Shown here piece after piece: positions 36,286 to 45,844 of a stretch of DNA of 64,000 bases. Origin of the DNA: Microlunatus antarcticus (lineage in GTDB: Bacteria > Actinomycetota > Actinomycetes > Propionibacteriales > Propionibacteriaceae); NCBI RefSeq assembly GCF_014193425.1, contig NZ_JACHZG010000001.1:868001-932000 (forward strand), in the 5' to 3' direction. The notes below the pieces were generated by a model. The model was not told where the DNA came from, ran no database searches, and saw only the letters and a list, made by a program, of their open reading frames with translations. The position numbers were made by a program, and so were the translations under genes. Within the stretch, counting starts at the first letter, position 1. Every line of letters starts with the position of its first letter.

Positions 36286-37617
36286 ATGCGTTTCGTACGT
36301 TCTGGGCGCCGAGCTGCCGTCGCAGCCGTGTCCCTCAGCGCGCTGCTCGTGGCCGCCGCCTGCGGCAGCAGCAGCACCGGCACCGGCTCCGGCACCGGTT
36401 CCTCCGCCCCGGCGGTCGACTTCTCCAAGCAGGGCAACATCGAGTACTGGCAGGGCAAGGACAGCTCCGGCAACCTGCCCAAGCTGATCGCCCAGTTCAA
36501 CGCGCAGCACCCCAACGGGCAGGTCACGTTCCACGAGCTCCCGGACTCCGCCGACCAGCAGCGTCAGCAGATGATCCAGAACACCCAGATCAAGAACCCG
36601 GCCATGAGCGTCATCAGCGTCGACGTCGTGTGGACCTCGGAGTTCGCGGCCAAGGGCTACGTCGTGCCGCTGCCGGCCGACCAGTTCCCGACGACCGGCT
36701 TCCTGCAGTCCGCCGTCACCGGCGCCACGTACTTCAACAAGCTCTACGCCTACCCGTCGACCTCGGACGGTGGGCTCCTGTACTACCGCAAGGACCTGCT
36801 CGACAAGTACGGCATCACCGCGCCGCCGACCACCTTCGACGAGATGAAGGCCGACTGCGACAAGATCAAGGCGGGCGAGAACAACAGCAAGCTCGACTGC
36901 TTCGCCGGCCAGTACGACAAGTACGAGGGCCTCACGGTGAACTTCGACGAGGCCGTGCACAGCGCCGGCGGCGTCATCGTGGGCGACGACGGCAAGCCGA
37001 ATGTGGCGACGCCCGAGGCGGCCAAGGGCCTGCAGACGCTGGCCGACTGGTTCAAGAACGGCGACATCCCCAAGGCGGCCGTCACCTGGCGCGAGGAGAA
37101 CGGTCGTACCGCGTTCGAGGCCGGGCAGCTGATCTTCCACCGCAACTGGGGCTACGTGTACAACCTGGCCCAGAGCGACAAGGACAGCGTCGTCAAGGGC
37201 AAGTTCGACGTCGCCCCGCTGCCGGGCATCACCGGCCCGGGCGTCTCGAGCCTCGGCGGGCACAACCTGGCGATCACGACCAACGGCGACAACAAGGGCA
37301 CGGCCGTCGACTTCGTGAAGTTCATGGCCTCGGAGGAGATCCAGAAGTCGAACACGCTCGCGACCTCGCAGTCGCCGACGCTGGAGAAGCTCTACACCGA
37401 CTCCGACCTGGTCAAGAAGTTCCCCTTCATGCCGACCCAGCTCAAGTCGATCCAGGGTGCGATCCCGCGCCCGAAGGCCGTTGAGTACGGTGACGTCACC
37501 CTGGCCATCCAGGACGCGGCGTACGGCGCCATCCAGACCGGCGCGGGCGGCGGCACGGCCGACGCCACCGCTGCGCTCCAGGGCCTGCAGACCAAGCTGC
37601 AGACGCTGATCAAGTAA
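36286..37617 (+). CDS. trehalose/maltose-type ABC binding lipoprotein
   Basis: Family 1 solute-binding protein of 443 residues with a lipoprotein signal (LLVAAAC, Cys 26) and a Ser/Gly/Thr-rich linker. The segment GNIEYWQGKDSSGNLPKLI resembles ThuE/LpqY-like trehalose-binding proteins, so an alpha-glucoside is the best guess. The ATG is preceded by GTGAGG at 5 nt. It is the first gene of the third importer. Confidence 0.88.
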   Translation: MRFVRSGRRAAVAAVSLSALLVAAACGSSSTGTGSGTGSSAPAVDFSKQGNIEYWQGKDSSGNLPKLIAQFNAQHPNGQVTFHELPDSADQQRQQMIQNTQIKNPAMSVISVDVVWTSEFAAKGYVVPLPADQFPTTGFLQSAVTGATYFNKLYAYPSTSDGGLLYYRKDLLDKYGITAPPTTFDEMKADCDKIKAGENNSKLDCFAGQYDKYEGLTVNFDEAVHSAGGVIVGDDGKPNVATPEAAKGLQTLADWFKNGDIPKAAVTWREENGRTAFEAGQLIFHRNWGYVYNLAQSDKDSVVKGKFDVAPLPGITGPGVSSLGGHNLAITTNGDNKGTAVDFVKFMASEEIQKSNTLATSQSPTLEKLYTDSDLVKKFPFMPTQLKSIQGAIPRPKAVEYGDVTLAIQDAAYGAIQTGAGGGTADATAALQGLQTKLQTLIK

Positions 37618-37637
37618 CAACCGGTTTCGTCCTTCGT

Positions 37638-37668
37638 GTCCCCGGTCCGGCTCAGCCGGGCCGGGGAC
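37638..37668 (+). terminator. intercistronic hairpin between binding protein and permease
   Basis: A 14-bp stem with one T-G pair and a TCA loop (37638-37651 with 37655-37668). The outer arms are GTCCCCGG and CCGGGGAC, the same as in the polyol operon hairpin. It is likely to favour expression of the upstream binding-protein gene. Confidence 0.65.
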
Positions 37669-37699
37669 CGCGGGTCTTCTCACCAAGGGAGGTGACCGC

Positions 37700-38781
37700 A
37701 TGGCGACTGCCACGGCGGAGCCACGCGTCACGACCGTCAAGGAAGACGGTCACAAGCACAAGAAGAACGCCCTGAGCGACGGCCAGGGCCGGCTCGCGTA
37801 CATCCTCCTGGCTCCGACCCTGCTCGTCATCCTCGTGGTGGCGGGCATCCCGGTGGTCATGTCGATCCGGGAGTCGTTCTTCCAGACCAACAACGGCGTC
37901 GACCCGACCACCGGCATGGTCGCTGGCGGCGAGCGCTTCGTCGGGCTCGGCAACTTCACGTCGATCTTCGCCGGGACGAACCCGGTCCAGGGCTCCTTCG
38001 GCACCCACGACCGCTTCGTCAACGCGTTCCTCAACACCACGGCCATCACGATCGTCTGCGTCATCCTCGAGACGATCCTGGGCGTCGCGATGGCGCTGAT
38101 CATGTCCAAGGCGTTCCGGGGCCGTGGGCTCGTCCGGGCCGGCATCCTCGTGCCGTGGGCCATCCCGACGATCGTGTCGGCCCTCATGTGGAAGCTGATC
38201 TTCGACGCCGACGGCGTCATGAACCGGATCATCGGCAGCCAGATCCTCTGGACCGCCGACACCGGGGCCTCGTTCTGGGCCGTCGTCATCGCCGACACCT
38301 GGAAGACCGCGCCCTTCATCGGCCTGCTGACCCTCGCGGGCCTGCAGACGATCCCGGCCGAGGTCTACGAGGCGGCCAAGGTGGACGGGGCCACCGTGTG
38401 GCAGCAGTTCACGCGCATCACGCTGCCGCTGGTCAAGCCCACGCTGGTCGTCGCGGTGCTCTTCCGCACCCTCGACACCCTGCGCATGTTCGACCTGCCC
38501 GCCGGCATGATCGGCTTCGGCAAGTACCGCACCGAGACGGTCTCCGTGTTCTCCTACCTGGAGGCGACGCAGACCCGGTACGGCCCCGCCGCGGCCTACG
38601 CGATCGTGCTGTTCGTCTACGTCCTGCTGATCGCCTTCCTCTTCGTCAAGGTCCTCGGCGCCGACGTGATCGGTGACACCGGCATGCCGAAGAAGAAGAA
38701 GGGCAAGAAGGGTTCCGGCAACGACGGCAAGGCCCCCGACGCGGCTGCGCCCGGTCTCGAGATGATGGGAGGGGCGCACTG

Positions 38782-38782
<1 letters not shown>
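37700..38782 (+). CDS. sugar ABC transporter permease (ThuF/MalF type)
   Basis: First permease of the third importer, 360 residues, with about six helices and an EAA loop EAAKVDGATVWQQF. A soluble C-terminal tail is lysine-rich (PKKKKGKKGSG) and unusual in length. The ATG follows GGGAGGTGA at 4 nt, the strongest Shine-Dalgarno site seen in the window. The stop overlaps the next ATG (TGATG). Confidence 0.9.
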
Positions 38783-39714
<932 letters not shown>

Positions 39715-39735
39715 CACCCCGCACCTCCGCTCGTC

Positions 39736-39773
39736 CCGCAGGCCCGGTCACCTCACGGTGACCGGGCCTGCGG
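39736..39773 (+). terminator. strong 17-bp hairpin terminator
   Basis: A perfect 17-bp stem (39736-39752 with 39757-39773) with a TCAC loop, 22 bp after the last permease stop. No U-run follows, but the stem is among the longest in the window. Confidence 0.8.
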
Positions 39774-39852
39774 CGTTCCCGGGTGCGTCACGATCGGGCA
39801 ACGGTGCGGGCCGGCGGATCCCCGGACGTGCGCGGTCGAGCAGCCTGTCGGG

Positions 39853-40230
39853 GTGAGCATCCCCGCACCTGCACGCCCTCGTCGGTTCCCGGTCTGGGCG
39901 GTCGTGCTCGTCGCCGTCGTGGCTCTGGTCCTGGTCGGGGGAGCCGTCGCCCTGGCGACCGGGCTCGGGGCCGCGGCGACCAAGCGCGCCGTCACGCAGG
40001 CGTGCGACGCGGCCGTGACGGCCCGCCTCGGCACGGGGACGACCGACATCGACCTCGACCGGTACCCACCGCTCGTCACGAGGACCGCGGGGAGCGACCG
40101 GAACGGCACTTTCCACGTGTCCGGGGAGGTGGACTTCACCCGGGCCGGCGGGCCCGACCGCGGCTACTACGACTGCGAGGTGCGGCGGGCCGGCGGCCAG
40201 GAGACCGTCGTCGACGTCAGCGGGCTCTAG
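39853..40230 (+). CDS. membrane-anchored hypothetical protein
   Basis: A 125-residue protein with a basic proline-rich start, one hydrophobic helix (about 13-37) and a short extracellular domain with two Cys. Family not recognised. GTG start at 39853 with no clear ribosome site. Its last four bases overlap the end of the convergent TetR gene. Confidence 0.6.
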   Translation: MSIPAPARPRRFPVWAVVLVAVVALVLVGGAVALATGLGAAATKRAVTQACDAAVTARLGTGTTDIDLDRYPPLVTRTAGSDRNGTFHVSGEVDFTRAGGPDRGYYDCEVRRAGGQETVVDVSGL

Positions 40231-40820
40231 CCGGCTCGGCGGCTCGGCGGCGAGGGGACGGCGCCGTCGATCAGGACGGTGGCGATGGCGGCGGCGGTCG
40301 AGAACGACTCACGGTCGAGGACCCGGGTGCGGGCCGCCGCTCCGTCGAGGAGCAGCGCCAGCTGTTCGCCGAGCTGCTCGGGATCAGCGGCGCCGGCCTC
40401 GCGGGCGGTCTCGGCGAAGCGCGCGGCCACAGCGGTCTTGTAGTCGCGGGCGTACACGGATGCGGGGTGCCCGGGGTCGTGCAGCTCCACGGCCGCCCCG
40501 ATGTAGGGGCACAGGGGCGTGGCCGCAGGCAGCTCGAAGGCGGCGAGGAGGCGCTCGCGCGGGGTGAGGTCGGTGCGGTCGAACACCCCGGACATCACCT
40601 CGGGGTCGAACCGGCGCAGGTACTCGGCGACGAGCTCGTCCTTGCCGCCGAAGTGCTGGTACGCCGTCCGCTTGGACACCTTGGCCGTCGCGCACAGCTG
40701 GTCCATGCCGGTGCGGTTGATGCCCTGGTCGCGGAACAGCTCCTGCGACGCGCCGAGGATCCGCTCACGAGCGCCCCGGCCGCGGCGCTGCCCCAGAGGG
40801 CCCTTCTCCACCTCGTCCAC
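40227..40820 (-). CDS. TetR-family transcriptional regulator
   Basis: A 197-residue regulator. The helix-turn-helix lies at about 18-64 (ARERILGASQELFRDQG through VSKRTAYQHFGGKDELV). The C-terminal half is a ligand-binding helical domain. GTG at 40820, 6 nt after TAGGCT. Divergent from the SDR/oxidoreductase pair, which it probably represses through the sites at 40842-40911. Confidence 0.9.
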   Translation of the reverse strand: MDEVEKGPLGQRRGRGARERILGASQELFRDQGINRTGMDQLCATAKVSKRTAYQHFGGKDELVAEYLRRFDPEVMSGVFDRTDLTPRERLLAAFELPAATPLCPYIGAAVELHDPGHPASVYARDYKTAVAARFAETAREAGAADPEQLGEQLALLLDGAAARTRVLDRESFSTAAAIATVLIDGAVPSPPSRRAG

Positions 40821-40841
40821 GGCCCCAGCCTAGCCGTGCCG

Positions 40842-40911
40842 GGTACGAATCGGTGTACCTAGTTGTCCGGCAGCCGATCGACGGCTACGGTGAAGAAACG
40901 GTTCGGTGTAC
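40842..40911. promoter_or_regulatory. dyad and direct repeats between tetR and SDR gene
   Basis: GGTAC-N8-GTACC forms a dyad at 40842-40859. TCGGTGTAC within it (40850-40858) recurs at 40903-40911, exactly 53 bp on, about five helical turns. The second copy merges into TACATA (40909-40914), a possible -10 for the SDR gene. Confidence 0.5.
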
Positions 40912-40958
40912 ATAAGTGGGTCGACGGCACCGGACGCCCAGCTGCAGAAGGAGTGTTC

Positions 40959-41693
40959 GTGGGAAAGCTCGATGGCAAGGTCGCGGTGATCACCGGAGGA
41001 TCGACCGGTATGGCGCTGGCGGGCGCCCGGTTGTTCGTCGACGAGGGGGCTCACGTCGTCATCCAGGCCCGGCGGCAGGAGGCGCTGGACGACGCGGTTC
41101 GCCTGATCGGCCGCAACGTCACCGCCGTGCAGGGCGACGCCTCCGACCTGGACGACCTCGACCGCCTGTACGACACCGTGCGGCGGGAGCAGGGGTCGAT
41201 CGACGTGCTGTGGGCCAGTGCGGGGACGGGGGAGCCGGCGCCCCTCGGCGAGATCACGGAGGAGCAGTTCGAGCGGGCCTTCGCGCTCAACGCACGCGGC
41301 ACCCTGTTCACGGTGCAGAAGGCGCTGCCGCTGATCAACGACCACGGCTCGATCTTCATGACCGGCTCCACAGCCTCGCTCAGCGCCTTCCCCGGCTGGA
41401 GCCTCTACGCCGGCAGCAAGGCCGTCCAGCAGGCCTGGGCCCGCGTCTGGCTGAACGAGCTGCGCGACCGGAAGATCCGGGTCAACGTCCTGACCCCCGG
41501 CCAGGTCGCGACGGCCAAGCAGGAGGAGCTGTTCGACGAGGCGACCAAGGCCGCGTTCGAGTCGTTGATCCCCCGCGGGGAGATGGGTCGGCCCGAGGAG
41601 ATCGCCGCCGTCGCCCTGTTCCTGGCTTCCGACGACTCCAGCTACGTCAACGGCCTCGAGCTGGTCGCCGACGGCGGCACGACCGCCCTCTGA
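40959..41693 (+). CDS. short-chain dehydrogenase/reductase
   Basis: Classical SDR of 244 residues. The cofactor motif is TGGSTGMALA near residue 12, and the active-site Tyr-x-x-x-Lys is YAGSK. The end NGLELVADGGTTA is typical. I chose the GTG at 40959, which follows AAGGAG at 5 nt; the longer frame upstream would run through the operator. Paired with the next gene under the divergent TetR regulator. Substrate unknown. Confidence 0.9.
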   Translation: MGKLDGKVAVITGGSTGMALAGARLFVDEGAHVVIQARRQEALDDAVRLIGRNVTAVQGDASDLDDLDRLYDTVRREQGSIDVLWASAGTGEPAPLGEITEEQFERAFALNARGTLFTVQKALPLINDHGSIFMTGSTASLSAFPGWSLYAGSKAVQQAWARVWLNELRDRKIRVNVLTPGQVATAKQEELFDEATKAAFESLIPRGEMGRPEEIAAVALFLASDDSSYVNGLELVADGGTTAL

Positions 41694-41741
41694 CCCGGTC
41701 CCCCACCACCCGAGCTCCAGATCACGAGAGAAGAGAACCTC

Positions 41742-42362
41742 ATGAGCAGCATCACGATCATCGGCACGGGGAACATGGCCCGGACCCTCGGCACGCTCGC
41801 GGTCGCGGGCGGCGGCACCGTCGAGATCATGGGCCGCGACCGGTCCAAGGCCGACGGCCTGGCCACGGCCCTCGGTCGCAGCGCCACGGTGGGGACCTGG
41901 GGCGGCGTCCCGACCGGGGACGTCGTCATCACCGCTCTGCTGTACGACGCCGTCGTCCCGGCCGTCGTCGAGTACGGGGACGCCCTGGCGGGCAAGGTCG
42001 TCGTCGACATCAGCAACCCGTTCAACGCGACGTTCGACGGGCTCGACCACGGCGGGAGCTCGATCGCGCAGGAGGTGGCGGACGTGGCCCCGGCCGGCGT
42101 CAGCGTCGTGAAGGCGTTCAACACGATCTTCCGCGGCGTCCTGGAGAAGGGCCGGCCCGACGTCTTCCTCGCCGGCGACGGCGTCGAGGCCAAGAAGGTC
42201 GTCGGCGCCTTCGTCGAGAGCATCGGGCTGCGCCCGCTGGACGTCGGCGGCCTCGCGATGGCGCACTGGCTGGAGGGGATGGGCCTGGTCACGGTGGGTC
42301 TGGCCGGCCACGGGGTCGGCCACGGGGACTTCGCCCTGGGCGTCGCCGAGGTCACCGGCTGA
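41742..42362 (+). CDS. F420-dependent NADP oxidoreductase-like protein
   Basis: A 206-residue Rossmann protein of the F420_oxidored family: ITIIGTGNMARTLGTLAVAGG at the start, DISNPFNATFDG and VKAFNTIF later, typical of coenzyme F420 NADP oxidoreductases and relatives. Whether it binds F420 or only NADP cannot be told. ATG with GAGAAGAGAA upstream. Same transcript as the SDR gene. Confidence 0.85.
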   Translation: MSSITIIGTGNMARTLGTLAVAGGGTVEIMGRDRSKADGLATALGRSATVGTWGGVPTGDVVITALLYDAVVPAVVEYGDALAGKVVVDISNPFNATFDGLDHGGSSIAQEVADVAPAGVSVVKAFNTIFRGVLEKGRPDVFLAGDGVEAKKVVGAFVESIGLRPLDVGGLAMAHWLEGMGLVTVGLAGHGVGHGDFALGVAEVTG

Positions 42363-42395
42363 GCAGACCTCCCCGACCTGCACGCGACACGAAGA

Positions 42396-42426
42396 AGCCC
42401 TGGCCGACCGAAGGTCGACCAGGGCT
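42396..42426. terminator. hairpin between oxidoreductase gene and tRNA-Lys
   Basis: AGCCCTGG pairs with CCAGGGCT, and CGACC with GGTCG, separated by one C-A mismatch, with a GAA loop. It serves the plus-strand redox operon and the minus-strand tRNA-Lys. Confidence 0.7.
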
Positions 42427-42431
42427 CGTCG

Positions 42432-42504
<73 letters not shown>

Positions 42505-42556
42505 GCGAGGACAGACATTACCAGCGAGCAGCCCCAGACCCGAATCGGTACCGGGG

Positions 42557-44110
42557 TCAGTCGCCGGCGAGCACGGCCATCGCCGCGTTGTGCCCGCCCA
42601 ACCCGCTCACGGCGCCACCGCGGACGGCACCGGAGCCGCACACGAGGACGCCGGGGTGGGCCGTCGCGACGCCCCAGGCCTCGGCGGCCGTACGCGGGAC
42701 GGCGCCCTCGGGCAGCCAGGGCCAGGCGAGGTCGCCGTGGAAGATGTGGCCGCCGGGCATGCGGAGCTCGTGCTCGAGGTCGACCGGCGTGACCACCTCC
42801 ACGCAGGGCCGGCCGTCCACGTCGGGGGCGAGGCAGTCCTCGAGCGGCTCGGCGAGCACGGCCTGGAGCGCCCGCAGAGCGGCGTCGCGGGCCCGGGCGC
42901 GCATGCCGTCCGGGTCGGCGCGGAACAGCCGGGCCGGCGCGTGCACGCCGAACAGGGTGAGCGTCTGCCAGCCAGCGGCCCGCAGGTCGGGGCCGAGGAT
43001 CGACGGGTCGGTCAGCGTGTGGCAGTAGACCTCGCCGGGCAGCGGGTCCGGAAGCACACCGGCCGCAGCCTCGGCGTACGCCTCGTCGAGCCGCGCGTAA
43101 CCCTGCCCGAGGTGCAGCGTCCCCGCGAACGCGACGGCCGGATCGACCCCGGACCGCAGCCGGGGCAGGCGGCGCAGGAGCAGGTTGACCTTGAGCTGGC
43201 TGCCCTCCGGCGCATCCGTCGGGTCCACCTCCTCGCCGAGCAGCCCGGCCGCCACGGCGGGGGCGCAGCCGAGCAGCACCGTCGGCGCCGACATCCGGGA
43301 ACCGTCCGCCAGCGTGACCTCGGCCCCGCCGCCGTCGAGCGGGGTGAGGCCCGTGATGACCGCTCTCGTCCGCAAGTCCGCGCCGGCGCGGCGGGCGACG
43401 CGGACGAGCTCGTCCGCCACCCGGCCCATGCCACCGACGGGCACCCGCCACTCGCCGGTGCCGTTGCCGACCAGGTGGTAGAGGAAGCAGCGGTTCTGCA
43501 CGAGGCTCGCGTCGCCCGCCCGGGCGAACGTCCCGATGATGGCGTCGGTGAGCACGACCCCGCGCACGGTGTCGTCGGTGAACGTGCGCTCGAGGACCTC
43601 GCCGAGCGGGCGTTCGACCAGGTCGCGCCACAGCTGCGGGGCCACCGCAGCCCGCAGGTCCGCGGCGCGGGGCAACGGCTGCGTCAAGGTCGGGGCGACG
43701 ACGCGGGCCAGCTCGCCGACGCGGTCGTAGAAGTCGGTCCAGGCCGCGTACGCCGCGTCGTCCCCGGTCAGCGCGGCGAACGACCGCCGGGTCGCCTCCG
43801 GCCCGAGACCGACGAGCAGGTCGCCCTGCGGCGTCGGGGTGTACGAGGCGACGCTCCGCGAGCGGAGCTCGAGGTCGAGGCCGAGGTCGGCGACGAGGCG
43901 GTCGGGCAGCAGCGCGACGAGGTAGGAGTAGCGCGAGACCCGGGCGTCGACCCCCGGGAACAGCCGTGCTCCGGCGACAGCGCCGCCGAGCTCGTCGCGC
44001 GCCTCCAGCACCACGACCCGACGGCCGGCTTGCGAGAGGTACGTCGCGGCGACGAGGGCGTTGTGCCCGCCGCCGACGACGACGACGTCCGGCTCACCCG
44101 TGGCGGGCAC
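42557..44110 (-). CDS. FAD-dependent oxidoreductase (PYROXD2/phytoene desaturase-like)
   Basis: A 517-residue flavoprotein. The dinucleotide motif is VVVVGGGHNALVAATYLSQ at the N-terminus, followed by VVVLEARDELGGAV, and the C-terminal FAD segment is CGSGAVRGGAVSGLGGHNAA. The overall layout matches PYROXD2-like relatives of phytoene desaturase and carotenoid isomerase. Substrate unknown. It starts at GTG 44110, 9 bp after the aldo/keto reductase stop, so the two are probably one transcript. Confidence 0.88.
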   Translation of the reverse strand: MPATGEPDVVVVGGGHNALVAATYLSQAGRRVVVLEARDELGGAVAGARLFPGVDARVSRYSYLVALLPDRLVADLGLDLELRSRSVASYTPTPQGDLLVGLGPEATRRSFAALTGDDAAYAAWTDFYDRVGELARVVAPTLTQPLPRAADLRAAVAPQLWRDLVERPLGEVLERTFTDDTVRGVVLTDAIIGTFARAGDASLVQNRCFLYHLVGNGTGEWRVPVGGMGRVADELVRVARRAGADLRTRAVITGLTPLDGGGAEVTLADGSRMSAPTVLLGCAPAVAAGLLGEEVDPTDAPEGSQLKVNLLLRRLPRLRSGVDPAVAFAGTLHLGQGYARLDEAYAEAAAGVLPDPLPGEVYCHTLTDPSILGPDLRAAGWQTLTLFGVHAPARLFRADPDGMRARARDAALRALQAVLAEPLEDCLAPDVDGRPCVEVVTPVDLEHELRMPGGHIFHGDLAWPWLPEGAVPRTAAEAWGVATAHPGVLVCGSGAVRGGAVSGLGGHNAAMAVLAGD

Positions 44111-44119
44111 CTGTCGACC

Positions 44120-45004
44120 TCACGGCCGCCCGGTGGCGGTGCACCGGGCGAGCTCGTCCTCGGTCAGCCGCAGGTCGGCCGCCCGGGCCGAGTCGGTGAT
44201 CGAGGCGGCCCGCCTCGCGCCCGGGATGGGGATGACGACGTCGCTGAGCGACAGCTCCCAGGCCAGCACCACCTGCTGGGGGCTCACGCCGTGCGCCTCG
44301 CCGATCTCGGCGAAGGCGGCGAACTCAGCACCGATGCCGGTCGCGCCGCCGCCGGTGCCGCCCAGCGGGCTCCAGGGCAGGAAGGCGATGCCGTGCTCGG
44401 CGCACAGGTCGAGCTCGTCGGAGCTGGAGCGGAAGCGGGGCGAGAACTCGTTCTGCACGCTGGCCAGGCCGCCCTCGCCCAGCACCTGGATGGCGACCTC
44501 GATCTCCTCGACGTTGGCGTTCGAGATGCCGATCGCCGTGATGAGGCCCTCGTCCTGCAGTGTCTTGAAGTTCTCGATCACCTGCCCGTAGACCATCCAC
44601 CGGTCGGGCCGGTGCCACTGGTAGAGGTCGATCCGGTCCACGCCCAGCGCGGCGAGCGACTTCTCCACCGCGGCGCGCAGGTAGTCGAGGGACCCGTCGC
44701 GGCGCCGGGTCTCACCCTCGCCCCGGACGATGCCGCCCTTCGTGCCGATGACGACGTCGTCGGTCGAGCCGCTCCAGGTCCGGACGGCCTCGCCGACGAT
44801 CCGCTCGTTGTGGCCCATCGTGTCCCAGGTCGGGGCGTACACGTCGGCCGTGTCGATGAAGGTGATCCCCGCGTCGAGGGCGGCCTGCACGGTGGCGACG
44901 GCGTCCTCGTGGTCGGGGTAGACGCTGTCGTTGTTCATGGACATCGGCATGGCGCCGAGCCCGATCGCCGAGACGGTGAAGGGGCCGAGCTGTCGGGTCT
45001 GCAC
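44120..45004 (-). CDS. aldo/keto reductase
   Basis: NADPH-dependent aldo/keto reductase of 294 residues. The catalytic Asp and Tyr are in IDTADVYAP, Lys in VIGTKGG, and His in LYQWHRPD. The C-terminal IPIPGARRAASI is the cofactor phosphate-binding site. GTG at 45004, 7 nt after TAGGGT. First of two genes, with the flavoprotein downstream. Confidence 0.92.
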   Translation of the reverse strand: MQTRQLGPFTVSAIGLGAMPMSMNNDSVYPDHEDAVATVQAALDAGITFIDTADVYAPTWDTMGHNERIVGEAVRTWSGSTDDVVIGTKGGIVRGEGETRRRDGSLDYLRAAVEKSLAALGVDRIDLYQWHRPDRWMVYGQVIENFKTLQDEGLITAIGISNANVEEIEVAIQVLGEGGLASVQNEFSPRFRSSSDELDLCAEHGIAFLPWSPLGGTGGGATGIGAEFAAFAEIGEAHGVSPQQVVLAWELSLSDVVIPIPGARRAASITDSARAADLRLTEDELARCTATGRP

Positions 45005-45052
45005 CCGTCGGACCCTACCGAGCGGCCGGCCCCGGTCCGGTGCAGCCCCGGG

Positions 45053-45844
45053 TCAGCGCGAGCTGCGGACCGCCGCCAGCCGCTGCGTGCGCAGCGTGTC
45101 GATCTCGGGGAGGGGGAGCGGCGCGAGCTCCTCGCCCAGGGCGAGCTCGAGCACGTGGTCGGCCAGGGCCGGGTTGCGGGCCAGGACGGGCCCGTGCGGG
45201 TAGGTGGCGACGACCGTGCCGGCCACGGCACCCTCGGTGCCGTCGTCGCAGTTGCCGATCCCGACCTCGACGTCGGCCAGGGGTTGCGCGTCCGGGCCGA
45301 GGCGCGTCCACCCGCCGTGGTTCTCGAAGCCGGTGAGCAACGACGTCTCGCCGTCGCGACCCCGCCAGCGGCTGAGGATCTCGCCCACCGCACGGCGCGG
45401 GCCGCGGGTGGTGGTGACGTCCAGCAGGCCGAGGCCCTCGATGACCTGGTCCTCGCCGCCGGGGACGCTCGGGTCGCCGACGGTGAACGTGCGGCCGACG
45501 ATCTGGTAGCCCGCGCACACCGCGAAGACGACGGCGCCACGGTCGACGGCCCGGTGCAGCCCGCCGTCGGCCCGCAGGGCGCGTACCGCGGAGATCTGGG
45601 CCGCGTCCTCGCCGCCCCCCAGCAGGTAGACGTGACCGGTGTCGGGGAGCGGCTCGCCCGGCTCGACGACGGTCAGGACCGCGTCGAAGCCGCGCCACGC
45701 CAGGCGCCGGGCCAGCACGGTCGCGTTGCCGCGGTCGCCGTAGATCCCGAGCAGCGACTGGTAGACCAGCACGATCTCGACGCGGGGACCGTCGACCGGG
45801 CCGTACTCGCCGGCCACGTCGTTCGTGGTCGCGGGGGTGCTCAC
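45053..45844 (-). CDS. gatD: lipid II isoglutaminyl synthase, glutaminase subunit
   Basis: Glutamine amidotransferase of 263 residues that provides ammonia to MurT for amidation of D-Glu in lipid II. The nucleophile is Cys 110 (VFAVCAGYQ), with the His near 215 in ATYPHGPVLARNP. GTG start overlaps the murT stop (GTGA), so the two subunits are made in equal amounts. Confidence 0.95.
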   Translation of the reverse strand: MSTPATTNDVAGEYGPVDGPRVEIVLVYQSLLGIYGDRGNATVLARRLAWRGFDAVLTVVEPGEPLPDTGHVYLLGGGEDAAQISAVRALRADGGLHRAVDRGAVVFAVCAGYQIVGRTFTVGDPSVPGGEDQVIEGLGLLDVTTTRGPRRAVGEILSRWRGRDGETSLLTGFENHGGWTRLGPDAQPLADVEVGIGNCDDGTEGAVAGTVVATYPHGPVLARNPALADHVLELALGEELAPLPLPEIDTLRTQRLAAVRSSR

